Assembly: GCA_018857735.1 (NCBI GenBank)
Contig: JABMCL010001464.1
Span: 2,125,001-2,189,000, forward strand
DNA from: Alviniconcha marisindica
Taxonomy: Eukaryota; Mollusca; Gastropoda; Provannidae
DNA length: 64,000 nucleotides
Direction of reading: 5' to 3'
Shown: one piece after another, positions 24,601-34,073 of the stretch
Numbering within the stretch: the stretch's first letter is position 1
Layout: each line of letters starts with the position of its first letter
The notes under the pieces: model-generated
Told to the model about the DNA's origin: nothing
Databases searched by the model: none
The model's input: only the letters and a program-made list of their open reading frames with translations
Translations under genes and position numbers: made by a program

Positions 24601-27600
24601 GCAGGAAGGTGAAGACGGCTTGCAGAAAGGAAACCATACCACTGAGGCAAAATAAGCTGCCAATCACGGCTGCCCATGGTGAAGAGCCAAATGGATGAAG
24701 TCTCTTCAGCCATCAAAACAGCCACATCTTCGCTGCAATGTCAGGCAGTCATGACGTGGAATGATGGACAGTGGGCCACAAAGCTGCTTGCGGTCAAGAT
24801 GTGGATTATCAGCTCTGCTGCTGCTCATGGGCAACCAGTCTCTGTCATCTGTTGACCTGTGGACTGGACAGGCTGGACATAAGAAGTTTGTCCTGTTCCT
24901 CTTGCCGAAAAGATGAAACAACGCAGTCCTCTTTCTTTGCTGAAGCCATGGTAAGACCAAGCAGGACACGGAAAGCTTGTGCCCACCTCTCCATCTTGCT
25001 GGAAAGGTGAAACAATGTGATCCTCTTCTCTGCTGAAGCCAGGGTAAGACCAAGGAGGGCACAAGAAGCATGTGCCTTCCACCTCCTCATCTTGCTGAAA
25101 AGGTGCAGCCATCTCATCCAGCTGTCTGTTGGAGCCAGGATGGGGAACTGGACAGATGCAGTAACTTCTATATCCAGCCCTTGTGTCCATAAAGTAGAAA
25201 GCAATCTGATCCTCCTCCTTCAGGACCCAAGGCGAAGATGGGGAACTGGACAGATGCAAGAACTGCTCTTCTATATTCAGCCTAAATGTCCATAAAGTAG
25301 AAAGCAATTTGATCCTCCTTCTCCTGGACCTGGAGCCAAAGGAGCACCGGAAGTTTCCACTCCACTGCTAGCACTTACCCTCCTGCTGGTGTTCAAAAAC
25401 TGAAGCAAACTGATCCTCCTCTCAGCCGAAGTGAGGGTGGAGCTGGACGGATTATAAAAAGTCTGTCCTCCACAGCTTTCTATCTTCTCTTCTGCTTTTC
25501 ATTTGGACACAGCACTTCAAGCACCCTTGCCAATAATGCAACTGGACGTTGCAAAGTGGATTCCATTTAGGGAAGGTTGGGGTGGGGAGTGGGGTGGTGG
25601 GCGGTCAAGATGGGAATGAGGAAATGGGACAACGGTACACCGGTTAATCTTCAGAATTACAGCTCCACTGCTGCAAAACTGAGACTGGCATGCTCAAAGC
25701 TTTTCATATTCTTGAAGCAGACCCCCAAAAGCTTCGATGAAGCTGACCACTGAAATGTGTGACAGGAGGCTGAGAAAACTTGCTGTCAGCTCGGAGTGAG
25801 AGGCAAGCCATGCCCGCTGCTCAAAAAGGCACACCACCACAACAGCTGCACAGGCTCATGGAAATCGGGTGCCGTCTACAAAGCCTGGTGAAATGGGTGA
25901 AGCTTCAATGACAAAGCTAAATGCCATCAAGTAGCTGATGGTTTGTCAATGATCTTAATCAGTAATAAGTTTGTTCTTAGTAGGGAATAAAAATCCCCCC
26001 ACTTTTTCTGTCCAAAGACACCTGTGTGTTGTACTTGTAGCTGTTTTTAAATAATGAAAACATTTTGTCAGAGCACATGTTTTTGCATGCAGTTTGTGGC
26101 ATTCCCCACTGATGGAACAAGTGAAAATTTATGCATGCAAATGCTCATGTCCAAAAGTGTTATGTTTCCAAACCCACATACTAATGCTGCCAGATCAGGC
26201 ACAGAGTTTGAAAATAAAAAGGCATTCCAAGGGGAACTTCCTGAACAGCTTCATCTCTGGAGCTTCATTTCAACTTAGCGATGTGCCAAGTGCAAGAGAT
26301 AGTTCAGACTTACTCAGAGTATCAGCAGTTATTCTCTTTGAAGCCAGCTGGTTTCAAAAATATGATGCTCCGAGAGCATTCACGGCAAAATATCAAACTC
26401 ATACCTGGTCTTCCAGTTGTTGTTGTTTTGTTGACTTAGGGCAGTTAGATCACCAGGAGGTGGTGGGTGGGGGGGGGGGGGGGGGGGGGGGGAAGAAAGA
26501 TGTAAAATGAAGTTGAAAGAGGCTTAGATCCACCTACCAATCCAGCCATCCGAGTCCTGCAGAAAGCGTCGCGTGTATGCATTCTTTTGATTGAATGTGA
26601 CTGAAAAGAACCGAAAAAAGAACATTATATTTACTACAAGGTGCCAATAACTGTTACACAAGATTCCCCACTTAGAACCATTTCCTTTTTCTCACTGGTA
26701 CTACACTTATAATGTAAAGCTACACTAACACTGTAACATTCACTGTCAAATCAAGAGGTGGAACAATGACAGAATTTCAATTGTTACGATAATGTTATCA
26801 TGACTCCTTCCGCCAAGACGGCAAGTGCTTGCTCACACTGAGAATAATGTATGCTTTGTTTTGAACATAGGAACCAATACATTCTTTAAAAAAAAAAAAA
26901 AAGGAACAAAACTAATCAATACAGTCTGTCCAAAAGCAAAACTATGACTATGTCAGTATGTGCTGTTAAATCCCAAGACGGTGCTACAAATCACAAACCA
27001 GCAAGCCGTTTCACAATCATATACTTCATTTAAACTTGAAAATAAAACTGTACTGTGAAGTTGAAGTTACAAATAAAACTCCAAGCTGAAGCTTGCCCCT
27101 GTTACTTAGAGTAAAACTGTACTTTAAAGTTGAAGTTACAAACCAAATTCCAAGACCCTGTTGAACAGTTACAGTAATACTGTTAAGCTGAAGTTACAAA
27201 CAAAACTCCAGGCCCTGTTAAACAGTAAACCAAAGAAGACAAAAAAATCATCAGCTCTGCCCACCTCTGTTGATGAGTTCTGCATACTCTGTGGGCTGAG
27301 CCCTGCTTCTGTCGCCGTGTCTCTCCTCTTTCACAGACTTTATGGCCCGTCGTCGCTCCACCTCAATGGTCATGAAGTTGGAATTGAAGGTGTTGTACAG
27401 AACCTTCTCCATCAGCCGAGCGATTCTTCCACCAGACACAAACAGCTCCATCACTCTAGCAAAGAGGGGTGTGAAAGGGAATGAAAAGTTCAAACTGTAG
27501 CCAGCGTGGGTTGCACTGTAGGACTTGATGATATGATGATGATGATGATGATGTCCACTTTGTAATTATTTATAGCGCAATGCACATGATTCCATTAACT

Positions 27601-30164
27601 TGAATGCTCAGTGTGCTTCTAGTGATTAGTACAGTGGAACCCCTGATGAGTTAGTTCGTGGATTTTAATGTTATGTCAGCCATACAGGGTCACCAGGACC
27701 CTGGATGAAAGACTGGCCATCTCTGTCAGGACCATATTTCCTACGTTTGCTGATCCTGATTTAGGAAATACATCCGTGCATATTTGTGTCTACGTAAATG
27801 AAACCCTGAGAAAGGACCACCTCTTTTTCAACATCGCTTTTGCTTGATTTTCAGCAGCAAGGTCTTACAGTTACACCATGCACATGGTACAGCCCCCTCC
27901 CCCACCCCATAATAATTTCAGGTTGTCAAGTGGCAAATAAAGCAGCTCTTTCCTGTACAACACTGTATGGATCTATCAATAAAAAATGTAGGTACATGTC
28001 CTGAGCGGAGTTGCATGTGTGCACATCATCGTCAAACTGAAGATGACCACACAGCACAATACGCACTGTGCCATCCTACAGTCTGCTGAACTTTCACCTA
28101 ACTGAGACAGTGAGAGGAGTCAGTTGGCTGGGTACTGAACTCTGATACAGCTGGCTGTCCTGACAAAAGCTGTTTAACATTTTCTGCACATAAATTTCCA
28201 AGTAAACTACTAAAGTTTGTATACCACAGGCACGCACACACACACACACACACACACAAACCGGGATGCTTACTTGTAGGGGTGCTCGTACAGGAAGCGA
28301 ACAGAATCAGCAGTGGCTGTGATGTCAGCTATTCCACTTCGTGCATCACGGAAATCATGGAGCACCACAGGGCGAACACGGACACGATACTTGAACGAAT
28401 CTGTGCACAGACATCACCATCCAAGCAACACACAGCTGCATGATCAAATACAGCGACACACAAAAAGGTTTGCTTTAAGTAACTTAGTTAAAGGCTATAT
28501 TTTTTACTTTGTTTTTTACTTACACTGACAGTGAATGACAGAATGTAATAAGTATATAACCAGCCAATATTATGAACATATTGTACAACATATTTAATTT
28601 TAACTAAATTTAAGTCAGTTATCTAACATGAAATGTGAAAATGATCAACAGTTTCAAATAAGCTGATGAAAGGGCTCTCCTGGTCTCATGCTAACTCTTG
28701 AAGTCTAATATTGTGTAATAATATATTATGCTTTCATTTCATTAGTTTCACTGCTTTCAGTGATCTCAGTACACCTCCTTAGTTATGACTGCTGCATCAC
28801 ATTCACAGTCACACCTATTCATAATCATAGACATAGTGCATGGCAACAAGCAATTTCATAATTAACCTAAAGAAAAGCTTCAGGAGTTGTCTTTGAAATT
28901 AATGAATTCAGTCAAAGGGACATAGATTGATTGAATGTTAACAACTTTTCTTTAACAATAACAATAATAAAGGTTTTCACGAAAGAGCTAAAACTACAAC
29001 TAAAGTACAAGGCAAAATACACTACATACTGCCATTAATGGTCACATATCAAAGTTTTCATGTGTCAAGACATTTGTGGTTCAGATATTAATTATTAAAT
29101 GGTAATACTAATAGTAATACCCCATTCATAACGTTAACAATCATCTCAACCACTGAATCAGGCTCATTAAAAACAAAACAAACAAAAAACTCACGTTTGT
29201 CAAAAGCAGGTCCCAGGTAAGCAAGAGGAATGCAAACCCGACTTTTGACTTTTGAAATCTGTTGAAGTGCCCGCTTTCTCTCGCTTTCTTCTTCTTGTTC
29301 TGCCGCTGTTTTTGTCTTGGTGTCACTGACTTTCTCCACATCACTGTCTTTCTTCCTATCTTTTTCTGTGGAATCATTCAACTCATCCTTTCCTCCCCCA
29401 CTTGCAGTTGGTGCTGAACGTTGCACTTCATCTGCCTCTCCATTATCTGTGCTGGTCAGGTGTTCCTGAGGTGGATCCACATCCATCTCTCCTTTGTTTC
29501 CTTCTGCCTGTGTCATGTTCCTGCTTTCTTCTAGCAAGCCGACACCGCTGCCAGCATCAGCAGCAGTTTTGTCTTTCTCCTCTCCTTGCTCCTCCATCAG
29601 AAGATCTTCAGCTGCCTGTTCTTCCTCAGAATCACCAGCCTCATCAATCACTTCCCCAAAATTGAACAGTTCCTCGTCAAAGTCTTCATTTTGTTCCTCC
29701 GGCTCTCCAACTTCTGCCAAGCCCTCTTCTGCCTGCTGGTCTGTCTCAACAAACTGCTCCAGGTCAAGACTAATGTCATCTGCTGCATCTCCATAATACT
29801 CTTCATCTCCAGCTTCAAACGGCTCCTCCATCTCTTCAAACTCGCCCCCTTCCACTTCTCCTGAGCTGTTGATTCCCTCTGCCTCTCCCTCCATTTCATG
29901 TTCTTCTGGTTCTTCACCAAAGCCTTCCTCACAGTCCTCTCCTGCATGTGCTTCATTGTCTACTTCTTTCCTACCCTGTGCATGAAGTTCTGCTTCAGCA
30001 TGTTCCTGGTCATCACCTGGAACTTCACGGCCTTCCTCCTGGTCAGCTGCAGTCCTGCTCTCCCCTTGGTCCACTGATCTCCCTCCAGAGGCTGTGGCCT
30101 GCACTGCTGTTTTATGAGCGCCTCCACGCCTCCCCCGTCCACCTCCTCTTCCTCTAGCTACCAT
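8353..30164 (-). CDS. Gene A: RRM-like, ER-rich, RGG-containing nuclear protein; tandem paralog 1
   Basis: Thirteen coding exons join in frame with GT-AG sites: 30164-29195, 28400-28274, 27455-27265, 26600-26538, 22016-21890, 20052-19934, 19529-18105, 17071-16983, 14500-14216, 13967-13737, 12778-12331, 11496-11265 and 8392-8353. The total is 4347 nt, or 1448 aa plus stop. In order: an RGG-like start (MVARGRGGGRGRRGG); an acidic region to about 300; a conserved block (324-450) shared with B and C; an RRM-like fold (about 451-532, starting RSLFLHNLP and ending YVDGRDVQMG); a 475-residue ER/K/Q-rich exon (533-1007, probable single alpha helix or coiled coil); then RG-, Q- and G-rich segments with SFGRAGR repeats, ending GRARGNRRDYY. 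The composition resembles nuclear RNA-binding scaffolds, but I do not recognise the family. A role in RNA binding or condensates is inference. Confidence 0.75.
8980..9330 (+). repeat. Dispersed repeat family R, copy 2
   Basis: It shares GCTACCTGACAGTTTTTTCA, TTCTTTTATAACC, TCAAGAGAGAACC, CTTAGTACCCAAAC and the TAGTGCC(C)TTTCA block with 20180-20560, in the same order. The divergence is roughly what is expected of an old element. Confidence 0.6.
10595..11215 (+). repeat. Direct duplication with internal 45-bp minisatellite
   Basis: The segment running GGATATTCTCATTTGCATCC, CATATGAGTGACAGGA, ACTGACAGTAAAAAT, GGAGAAATTACATCACA occurs at about 10630-10765 and again at about 10935-11210. In the second copy the CATATG(A/G)GTGACAGG part is amplified to four 45-bp units (10959-11138). 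Confidence 0.8.
11265..11496 (-). CDS. Gene A coding exon 12
   Basis: The acceptor is GGTTGTGTCAG and the donor GGCAG|GTCAGT. It encodes a Q/G/M-rich segment (about residues 1359-1435) containing EEKAQLQMVALRQQEQERLL, with no recognised domain. A second GT, 7 nt upstream (AAG|GTGGCA), would shift the frame of the last exon. Confidence 0.75.
12331..12778 (-). CDS. Gene A coding exon 11
   Basis: The acceptor is CCCTTTTCAG and the donor AAAGAG|GTAGTT. It encodes about 149 residues (1210-1358): a basic SRDVERKEARQTQQ start, then QEYEKELTQQGG and SFGKGRQ, SFGRAGR, SFGRAGR, SFGRGHF repeats. These phenylalanine-glycine-arginine motifs are typical of low-complexity RNA-binding regions. No folded domain is seen. 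Confidence 0.8.
13130..13760 (-). repeat. 74-bp minisatellite starting at the exon 10 splice donor
   Basis: About eight head-to-tail units occur (starts near 13205, 13279, 13353, 13427, 13499, 13573, 13645 and 13719). Each holds CAGCACACAA then CTG(C) and CCATGAC on the plus strand. The unit nearest exon 10 contains the exon end and its donor (GCAG|GTTTGT, minus). Units at about 13513 and 13657 keep a GT; the distal ones read GCAGACTTGT and have lost it. Confidence 0.85.
13737..13967 (-). CDS. Gene A coding exon 10
   Basis: The acceptor is TTGTTCCCCAG and the donor CTGCAG|GTTTGT. It encodes 77 residues (1133-1209) in phase 0, with a helical EEL..NLALLEEFHKDPSRAV segment. A nearer GT at 13770-13771 (CAGAG|GTCACG) gives the wrong phase for exon 11, so the 13737 donor is chosen. 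The donor lies inside the first unit of the 74-bp minisatellite. Confidence 0.75.
14216..14500 (-). CDS. Gene A coding exon 9
   Basis: The acceptor is GCTGTTCAACAG and the donor CCTCCA|GTGAGT. It is 95 codons in phase 0 (residues 1038-1132) with RGR and RGRGASQGN motifs, FDERDADRTRDG and PPRQGRQHQ. This looks like an arginine-glycine-rich disordered segment. Confidence 0.8.
14925..16483 (+). mobile_element. tRNA-headed SINE interrupted by an inverted-repeat element
   Basis: The head GGGATAGCTCAGTGGTTAAG lies at about 14930-14949 and the body resumes at 16020 (GACTTGTGATCAAAAGATCG), ending near 16483 with TATAAAAGTGATCA. Removing 14951-16019 restores the order seen in the intact copy at 47731-48207. 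The SINE is therefore older than the insert. It lies in gene A intron 8, antisense to the gene. Confidence 0.8.
14951..16019. mobile_element. 1.07-kb DNA element with inverted termini CAGGGGCCTTAACTATGAAT, nested in the SINE
   Basis: The left end CAGGGGCCTTAACTATGAAT and the right end are exact inverted copies over about 25 bp. Patchy inverted similarity (GGTAGGCC, GGCCTAAA) extends to about 60 bp. The CAGGGG start resembles hAT-like termini, but I see no 8-bp target duplication. The interior has unusually many CpGs and no recognisable transposase, so it looks non-autonomous. Confidence 0.75.
16781..16822. repeat. (TG)n microsatellite
   Basis: This is a TG run with one interruption (GTGTTGTG) in gene A intron 8. 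Confidence 0.9.
16983..17071 (-). CDS. Gene A coding exon 8
   Basis: The acceptor is CTAATTTCAG and the donor ATACT|GTAATG. It completes a Val codon, encodes GKGSYDTSFDHDGRDF and on to RDT, and ends in phase 0. The short exon links the helical region to the RGG-like exons. Confidence 0.75.
18105..19529 (-). CDS. Gene A coding exon 7: 475-residue ER/K/Q-rich helix
   Basis: The acceptor is CGCGTGCAG and the donor GCCAG|GTGTGG. The first about 180 residues are K/E/S-rich and disordered. Residues about 715-985 are an almost unbroken run of E, R, K, Q and L: first an E4-(R/K)4-like pattern such as EREKKEREKREHERLEREKK, predicted to form a stable single alpha helix, then leucine-spaced repeats (RELERLR, LQELERLR). 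At DNA level the part at 18430-18570 consists of short tandem repeats. The exon ends with RFSSPHAERPALGRFSPP. Long open frames on the plus strand here are composition artefacts. Confidence 0.85.
19934..20052 (-). CDS. Gene A coding exon 6 (second half of RRM-like fold)
   Basis: The acceptor is GTTGCGCAG and the donor CAGG|GTAGGT. At 119 nt it is the same length and phase as gene B exon 6. It encodes SAVLQMKDRNMAYHHLIGFT, then EFYVDGRDVQMG; gene B has AAILQMQSVQMAFNHLVGIT, then DFHINGRIIKMG. The D/NGR ending is typical of the last RRM strand. Confidence 0.85.
20170..20560 (+). repeat. Dispersed repeat family R, copy 3
   Basis: It is the longest of three copies and runs from GGTTATGCCATAGGTCTCCG to the AGTGCCCCCTCAGTGGTGGA block. 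It begins about 120 bp upstream of gene A exon 6, in intron 5. Confidence 0.6.
21621..21668. repeat. (CA)n microsatellite
   Basis: This is a pure CA run of about 48 bp in gene A intron 5. Confidence 0.95.
21890..22016 (-). CDS. Gene A coding exon 5 (first half of RRM-like fold)
   Basis: The acceptor is CCGTTTCAG and the donor ATCAG|GTGAGT. It encodes GKSVKQRSLFLHNLPPSM, then a helix FLKILFPRSLK and strand VGLVKVSDDI. SLFLHNLP matches the RRM RNP2 consensus. Gene B exon 5 gives RSLFLYNLP at the same place. Confidence 0.85.
22017..26537 (-). other. Gene A intron 4 (4.5 kb)
   Basis: No exon was recognised. The intron holds loosely repeated segments at about 22400-22650 (TGACAGCATGGGAA(A/C)(G/A)TCTGC type), about 98-bp tandem repeats at 24890-25460, a poly-C at 24280 and a poly-G at 26467-26492. 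Open frames at 24.7-25.3 kb come from the tandem repeats. Confidence 0.6.
24890..25460. repeat. Degenerate tandem repeats, about 98-bp unit
   Basis: TGCTGAAGCCA(T/G)GGTAAGAC recurs about 97 bp apart at about 24937 and 25034. GATGGGGAACTGGACAGATG recurs about 98 bp apart at about 25139 and 25237. ATAAAGTAGAAAGCAAT(C/T)TG recurs likewise. Confidence 0.75.
26538..26600 (-). CDS. Gene A coding exon 4 (63 nt, conserved)
   Basis: The acceptor is TTCTTTTCAG and the donor GATTG|GTAGGT. It encodes VTFNQKNAYTRRFLQDSDGW. Gene B has a 63-nt exon, ATFKVNNAYMRQHLRNERAV, and gene C a 66-nt one, AVFQLNNTRARQLIKTYYPT, with the same phases. The shared pattern is F-x2-N/K-N-x4-R-x2-[LF]. Confidence 0.85.
27265..27455 (-). 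CDS. Gene A coding exon 3 (conserved block, part 2)
   Basis: The acceptor is CTTTGCTAG and the donor AACAGAG|GTGGGC. It encodes VMELFVSGGRIARLMEKVLY, then NFMTIEVERR. The equivalent exons in B (VLELYTTRNAAKAVVEGILF, SLITVEVERR) and C (VAEFLLKDRDGIQKFMRKIL, VITVEITERV) align without difficulty. Confidence 0.85.
28274..28400 (-). CDS. Gene A coding exon 2 (conserved block, part 1)
   Basis: The acceptor is CTGTGCACAG and the donor CTACAA|GTAAGC. It encodes SFKYRVRVRPVVLHDFRDAR, then TADSVRFLYEHPY. The pattern [YW]-x2-[RQ]-V-x-P-V and the later S-S/D-S-V-x-[FW/L] stretch recur in the B and C exons. Confidence 0.85.
29195..30164 (-). CDS. Gene A coding exon 1 (RGG-like start and acidic region)
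   Basis: The start ATG at 30164-30162 gives MVARGRGGGRGRRGGAHK. The frame is open upstream to the exon edge at 30241, but that edge is a strong acceptor (TTTACTTGTTTCAG), so an upstream 5' UTR exon is likely. Residues about 60-300 are rich in E and D. The exon ends with KVKSRVCIPLAYLGPAF at donor AAAC|GTGAGT; gene B exon 1 ends KLKIKTSIPLIYHGPVF in the same phase. Confidence 0.8.
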
Positions 30165-30634
30165 GATGCTCCAGTACTGAAATAGTCTAAACTGGCAAGC
30201 GTCGGCTACGATATGGACCAGTTTAATTGCAGTAGATTTATCTGAAACAAGTAAATACACAAATTAATGATCAGATTTATTCTCTTCTAAAGTTTTATCA
30301 CTAATGCTTCGTGATGCACAGCTTAAAAATAAACATGTGAGAATTAATAGTCTCAACAGACTCCCCTGCTGAAACAACAACGTTCCCTGTGAACCTGGTT
30401 CTGTACACGGTAGAACTCAAGAAAAATGGTCCGTAGGGAGTGTGACCGATGAGCCAGACGACCATGCTCATTTACATAACAAATCAACTGCAGAAAAACA
30501 AGAACTCTGTCCAGAACACAAATACATTTACGCTTTACTGAAAACAGCATCAGGCTGTTAAACTGACATTAGTAATATTAACAGGCACATATAATTTACA
30601 GCTCTACATTTTCTCTTTAGTCTTACTTTCTCAC

Positions 30635-30720
30635 CCGCTCCGGAAGTCAATTGTGCGCCCTTGCGCCTGCGCGCAGAGTATGAGGTTTGCGGCAGGTAGA
30701 TGCAAACCTCGCTCGACCTA
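30635..30720 (-). promoter_or_regulatory. Probable gene A promoter and 5' UTR exon
   Basis: This CpG-rich patch holds CCGGAAGT (30640-30647, ETS-type core) and GCGCCTGCGCGC (30663-30674, NRF1-like). On the minus strand GAGCGG|GTGAGA ends at 30635 and would be the donor of a 5' UTR exon spliced to 30241. The transcription start itself cannot be seen. Confidence 0.45.
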
Positions 30721-33700
30721 CCGAAAACATCCGAATTTATCTTTTTTGGGGAGGATAGGGATCCACAAACTTGCCGTGAGAGAGAGCTTTAATTCCTTCC
30801 ACTAACCAAACGGCCAGGTGCCGATAGTCCGCCACCGCTGTGCACCCCAGCCCGTCGCACCAGAGACACTACCGGCTGTAGTCAGTATCTATGGTGCTGG
30901 ACTAGGTCAAGCGACCACGAACGACGTATTTTACGCCCCCCCCCCCCCAAAAAAAAAAAAAAAAAAATGTGCGCGCGCGTGCATGCGTGCCTGTGTGTGT
31001 TCTTCAGTGTGGGTGACCACAGCTGAAGACTCATCAAGGAGATGCACTGGCAGTGTGTGAATGACTCAAAAACCGAACCCACTGTTGTGAACCGATACGT
31101 GAAACCGTCGATTTTTTTGAAAAAAATATGGCGTGCTTCGATGAGATAATACACTGGCGCAGCGCCTATATGAGAGAAAATGTCCATTTCATACCGAGTC
31201 TCGCCGGTATATAACTGACAGTCGACACGAAGTGTCACAGCATTTTGTCAGCCTATGACCTTATATATTTTGGCACTGGTGATTCCCTTACCGTGGTAGC
31301 ACGCACTGACGAGCATAGGCCTTCTTCTTACATAAAGCGGCCAACATCATTTTGTTGATGGTCCTGTAGCTACTGAGGAGGTTGCGAAGATTTGGGTCAT
31401 TCTCGTTGTGGTACTTAGTGAGCGTAGGCAAAGCTGAATCGGAGGGGGGGGGGGGGGGGGGCGAGCGATAGGGCAGGGTATGGGCGCGGGCTGGGGGAGG
31501 GGGGGCCGAGGGGACTTTCAGTTGTATTTACAGGAACGAGTTGAGCCTGGACTTAAAACAGTCCAGTGACTCAGCTGTCACAACTTCCTGGGGCAGTCGG
31601 TTCCAGCCTGGTATGGTCCTGAACCAAAGCCACAGAACAGAACATACATACCGAGTGACGGTTCAAGTCACCGCCCCCCCCTCCCCACACCAGTCATTGA
31701 GGAACTGTGATGTTTACATTGTGTATTTGTTTTGTTTTTGTTTTTTTGTATATATATATATTTATTTATTTTGGGGGGGGGGTTAATAAAATGTTCCTAC
31801 TGAGTTTTACAATAACAAAGGGGGTGTGTGTGTGTGTGTGAGATGAAGAGAGAGAGAGAGAGAGAGTCTAGTGTATGGAGGTTGTACTCCCACTCATACA
31901 GAGACCAACAACAACAAATGTGTTTCCAAAATAAATGAACTTCATGCTATCATGCCTTTAGGATCCCACAAACAAGTTCCGTGTGTCAGTTGATTTAGTT
32001 CCAAACAAATGTGTCCCATACCCATTGTCCATGTGAATGTGCAATTTGTGCAAGTACCTTTGGGTATGTTTGGATGTTTGATGCGGCAGTCAAAATATTA
32101 CACTGTTTAGGATATAGAATCAGTCTTGAATTCCATTTCAAAATATTACAGTTTAGGAGAGAATCAGTCTTGAATTCCATTCTCTCTTCAAAAATAAGTA
32201 GTTGCTTCAAAGGATATCTGTATGTATCCTTACGACTGTGACACCAAATTTCATATTAAAGATGCAAAGCATATCCAGCGATTTTATGAAGGAATCAATG
32301 CCAAAAGAAGTTCACAATTCTGAGAATGCATACTAGTTCTTTTAAACCAAAGGTCTTTCAGACTGTGATATCATGGCATTTTGCGTAAGCATTGTGCATG
32401 CACTTTTTTTCTGTTTTGTTGTTGTGCAGCCCCAAGAATGAGAGCAGATGTATGCTCTAATTTCAGAATCCAAATGCCTCTTTCCCATAGCCCCATGCCT
32501 AGCTTATATTTTAGTGATGCTGTTTGTGCTGTTCTCATACAACTAGACACAACTTAACTATATATGTACTTTACACATGTTGAAGATCAGTTCCAGCAAT
32601 GCAGTTTTTTTTTTTTAGTGTGTGTTTTGTTTCTTACATTTCACATTACCCACATACTGAGGATGAGAGGGAGAGACAGAGAGAGAGAGATTTGCCAGTA
32701 CACGTATCAAAATGGAGCAGCATTTCATGAATAAACTGAACAGGCACATGGCATACAAAAATTCTAGATTTTATTATGCTCATAAAATGAATATGCATAA
32801 TCATGAATTGTTCATGTGATGCACAGTCAAAACATGACCACCTGAAAAGAACAGCATGGAATGAAAATGAACAAACACACACGCACACCCACCCACACAC
32901 ACACATGCATACACACAAACACCACATTCATTCAAGGTGGAATATGAGGTACAGTTACAAAAACAGTCAAATACAACAGGGCCCCTAACCCTAGCATGTG
33001 TTCTAGCAGATTACATTTTCATTTGTTCCTTTTAACTAGCATTATCAGAAGATGTTCTGTTGTCCAGTAGGACAGAAGAGGAAATCTTAAGTTCTGACCA
33101 TGCTGTTAAACTTAAAGCAATAATAGTCATTTGATTCTTTTACACCTAAAGCACACACCTTTGCTTTCTAGCATATATAACTATTTAAACATGGCTAAGT
33201 CATGTTCAGCCATTTACTTGCTCCCAAAAAATATTTTAGTGTGATCTTCCAGAGGCTGCTGTGACCTTGAGAGTCAACAGAGGTCACAGAAAGTGTACTG
33301 GTCAACAGGGACACAGACTCTCCTTTTTTCACTTAAGTCAGTAAAATATAATAATAATAATATTAAGGAACTTATAGAGTGTTTTTGGAAAAACTCAAAG
33401 CGCTTTACAATTTCAAAAACAACAACATACAATGCACAAATACCCATAATTAAACAAATCAATAGTATACAAGTGTACAAAACATAAGAAAATTAACAAA
33501 CATCTTCATACAAGACATGGCGAAAACACAAGCGCACAGTCGCACGCACACACACAGAAGATCACAAGCACACAATGCCACTAAAAAGCACACGCACACT
33601 GGCTCACACACACTGCTGAGGACATGGGGCATCCTTGTAATATTTGTAAATGGATCAATCAAGGTTTTGCACTTTTATCCAATGTATACATTAACTCTGC

Positions 33701-34073
33701 AAATGGCTCAACAGATACACAGACACATTTGTGTTGTTGTGAGTCAGTAAAGTCTGTGCATTGCTCATGAGGATTATTAGATCAAGTAAGGTTTTGCACT
33801 GAAAGCTTAATCTGATACACACTGTACTCTGCAGACAGCACTAACCCCATTTTTGGGGTCAGCTCTAATCACAGTTTTGTGTACCAGCTCTAATACAACT
33901 TTGTAGACCTGTTCTCATTATGCCTTGGTCATTGTGACCTTCACATCTGCATTTTGCATTCATAATTATGGTCTTTTGTGAGCAGTAATAATGGTGTACT
34001 CCACTGGAGAATCCAAAGTCCAGTACCTTTCACCTTTGTTGTCAGGTATGTCTTAGTAACGCTCCAAATAGCC
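30721..34073. other. Intergenic region between genes A and B
   Basis: No gene is seen. It holds a poly-C/poly-A junction (about 30936-30968), poly-G tracts at about 31446 and 31775, a LINE 3' end on the minus strand, GT/GA microsatellites at 31823-31868 and CA-rich stretches at 32870-32925. The 3' UTR of gene B must lie in its upper part. Confidence 0.6.
31525..31650 (-). mobile_element. LINE 3' end (reverse-transcriptase C-terminus)
   Basis: The minus strand reads RTIPGWNRLPQEVVTAESLD, then CFKSRLNSFL and a stop. This W-N-x-LP-x-EVV-x-A-x-SLxxFKSxL pattern is the hallmark of the C-terminus of many invertebrate LINE polymerases. It is a fragment. Confidence 0.75.

Noticed and set aside
24700..25310. 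Minus-strand frames of 119-160 residues with repeated FHL/GLT motifs
   Set aside because: They are produced by the about 98-bp tandem repeat, with no supporting splice sites or domain; they overlap each other in different frames.
26467..26492. The many G or C homopolymers (for example here and at 20829, 31446, 45643, 48907) as functional signals
   Set aside because: Runs of 15-25 identical bases occur throughout introns and intergenic DNA and their lengths may be sequencing or assembly uncertain; no specific role can be supported.
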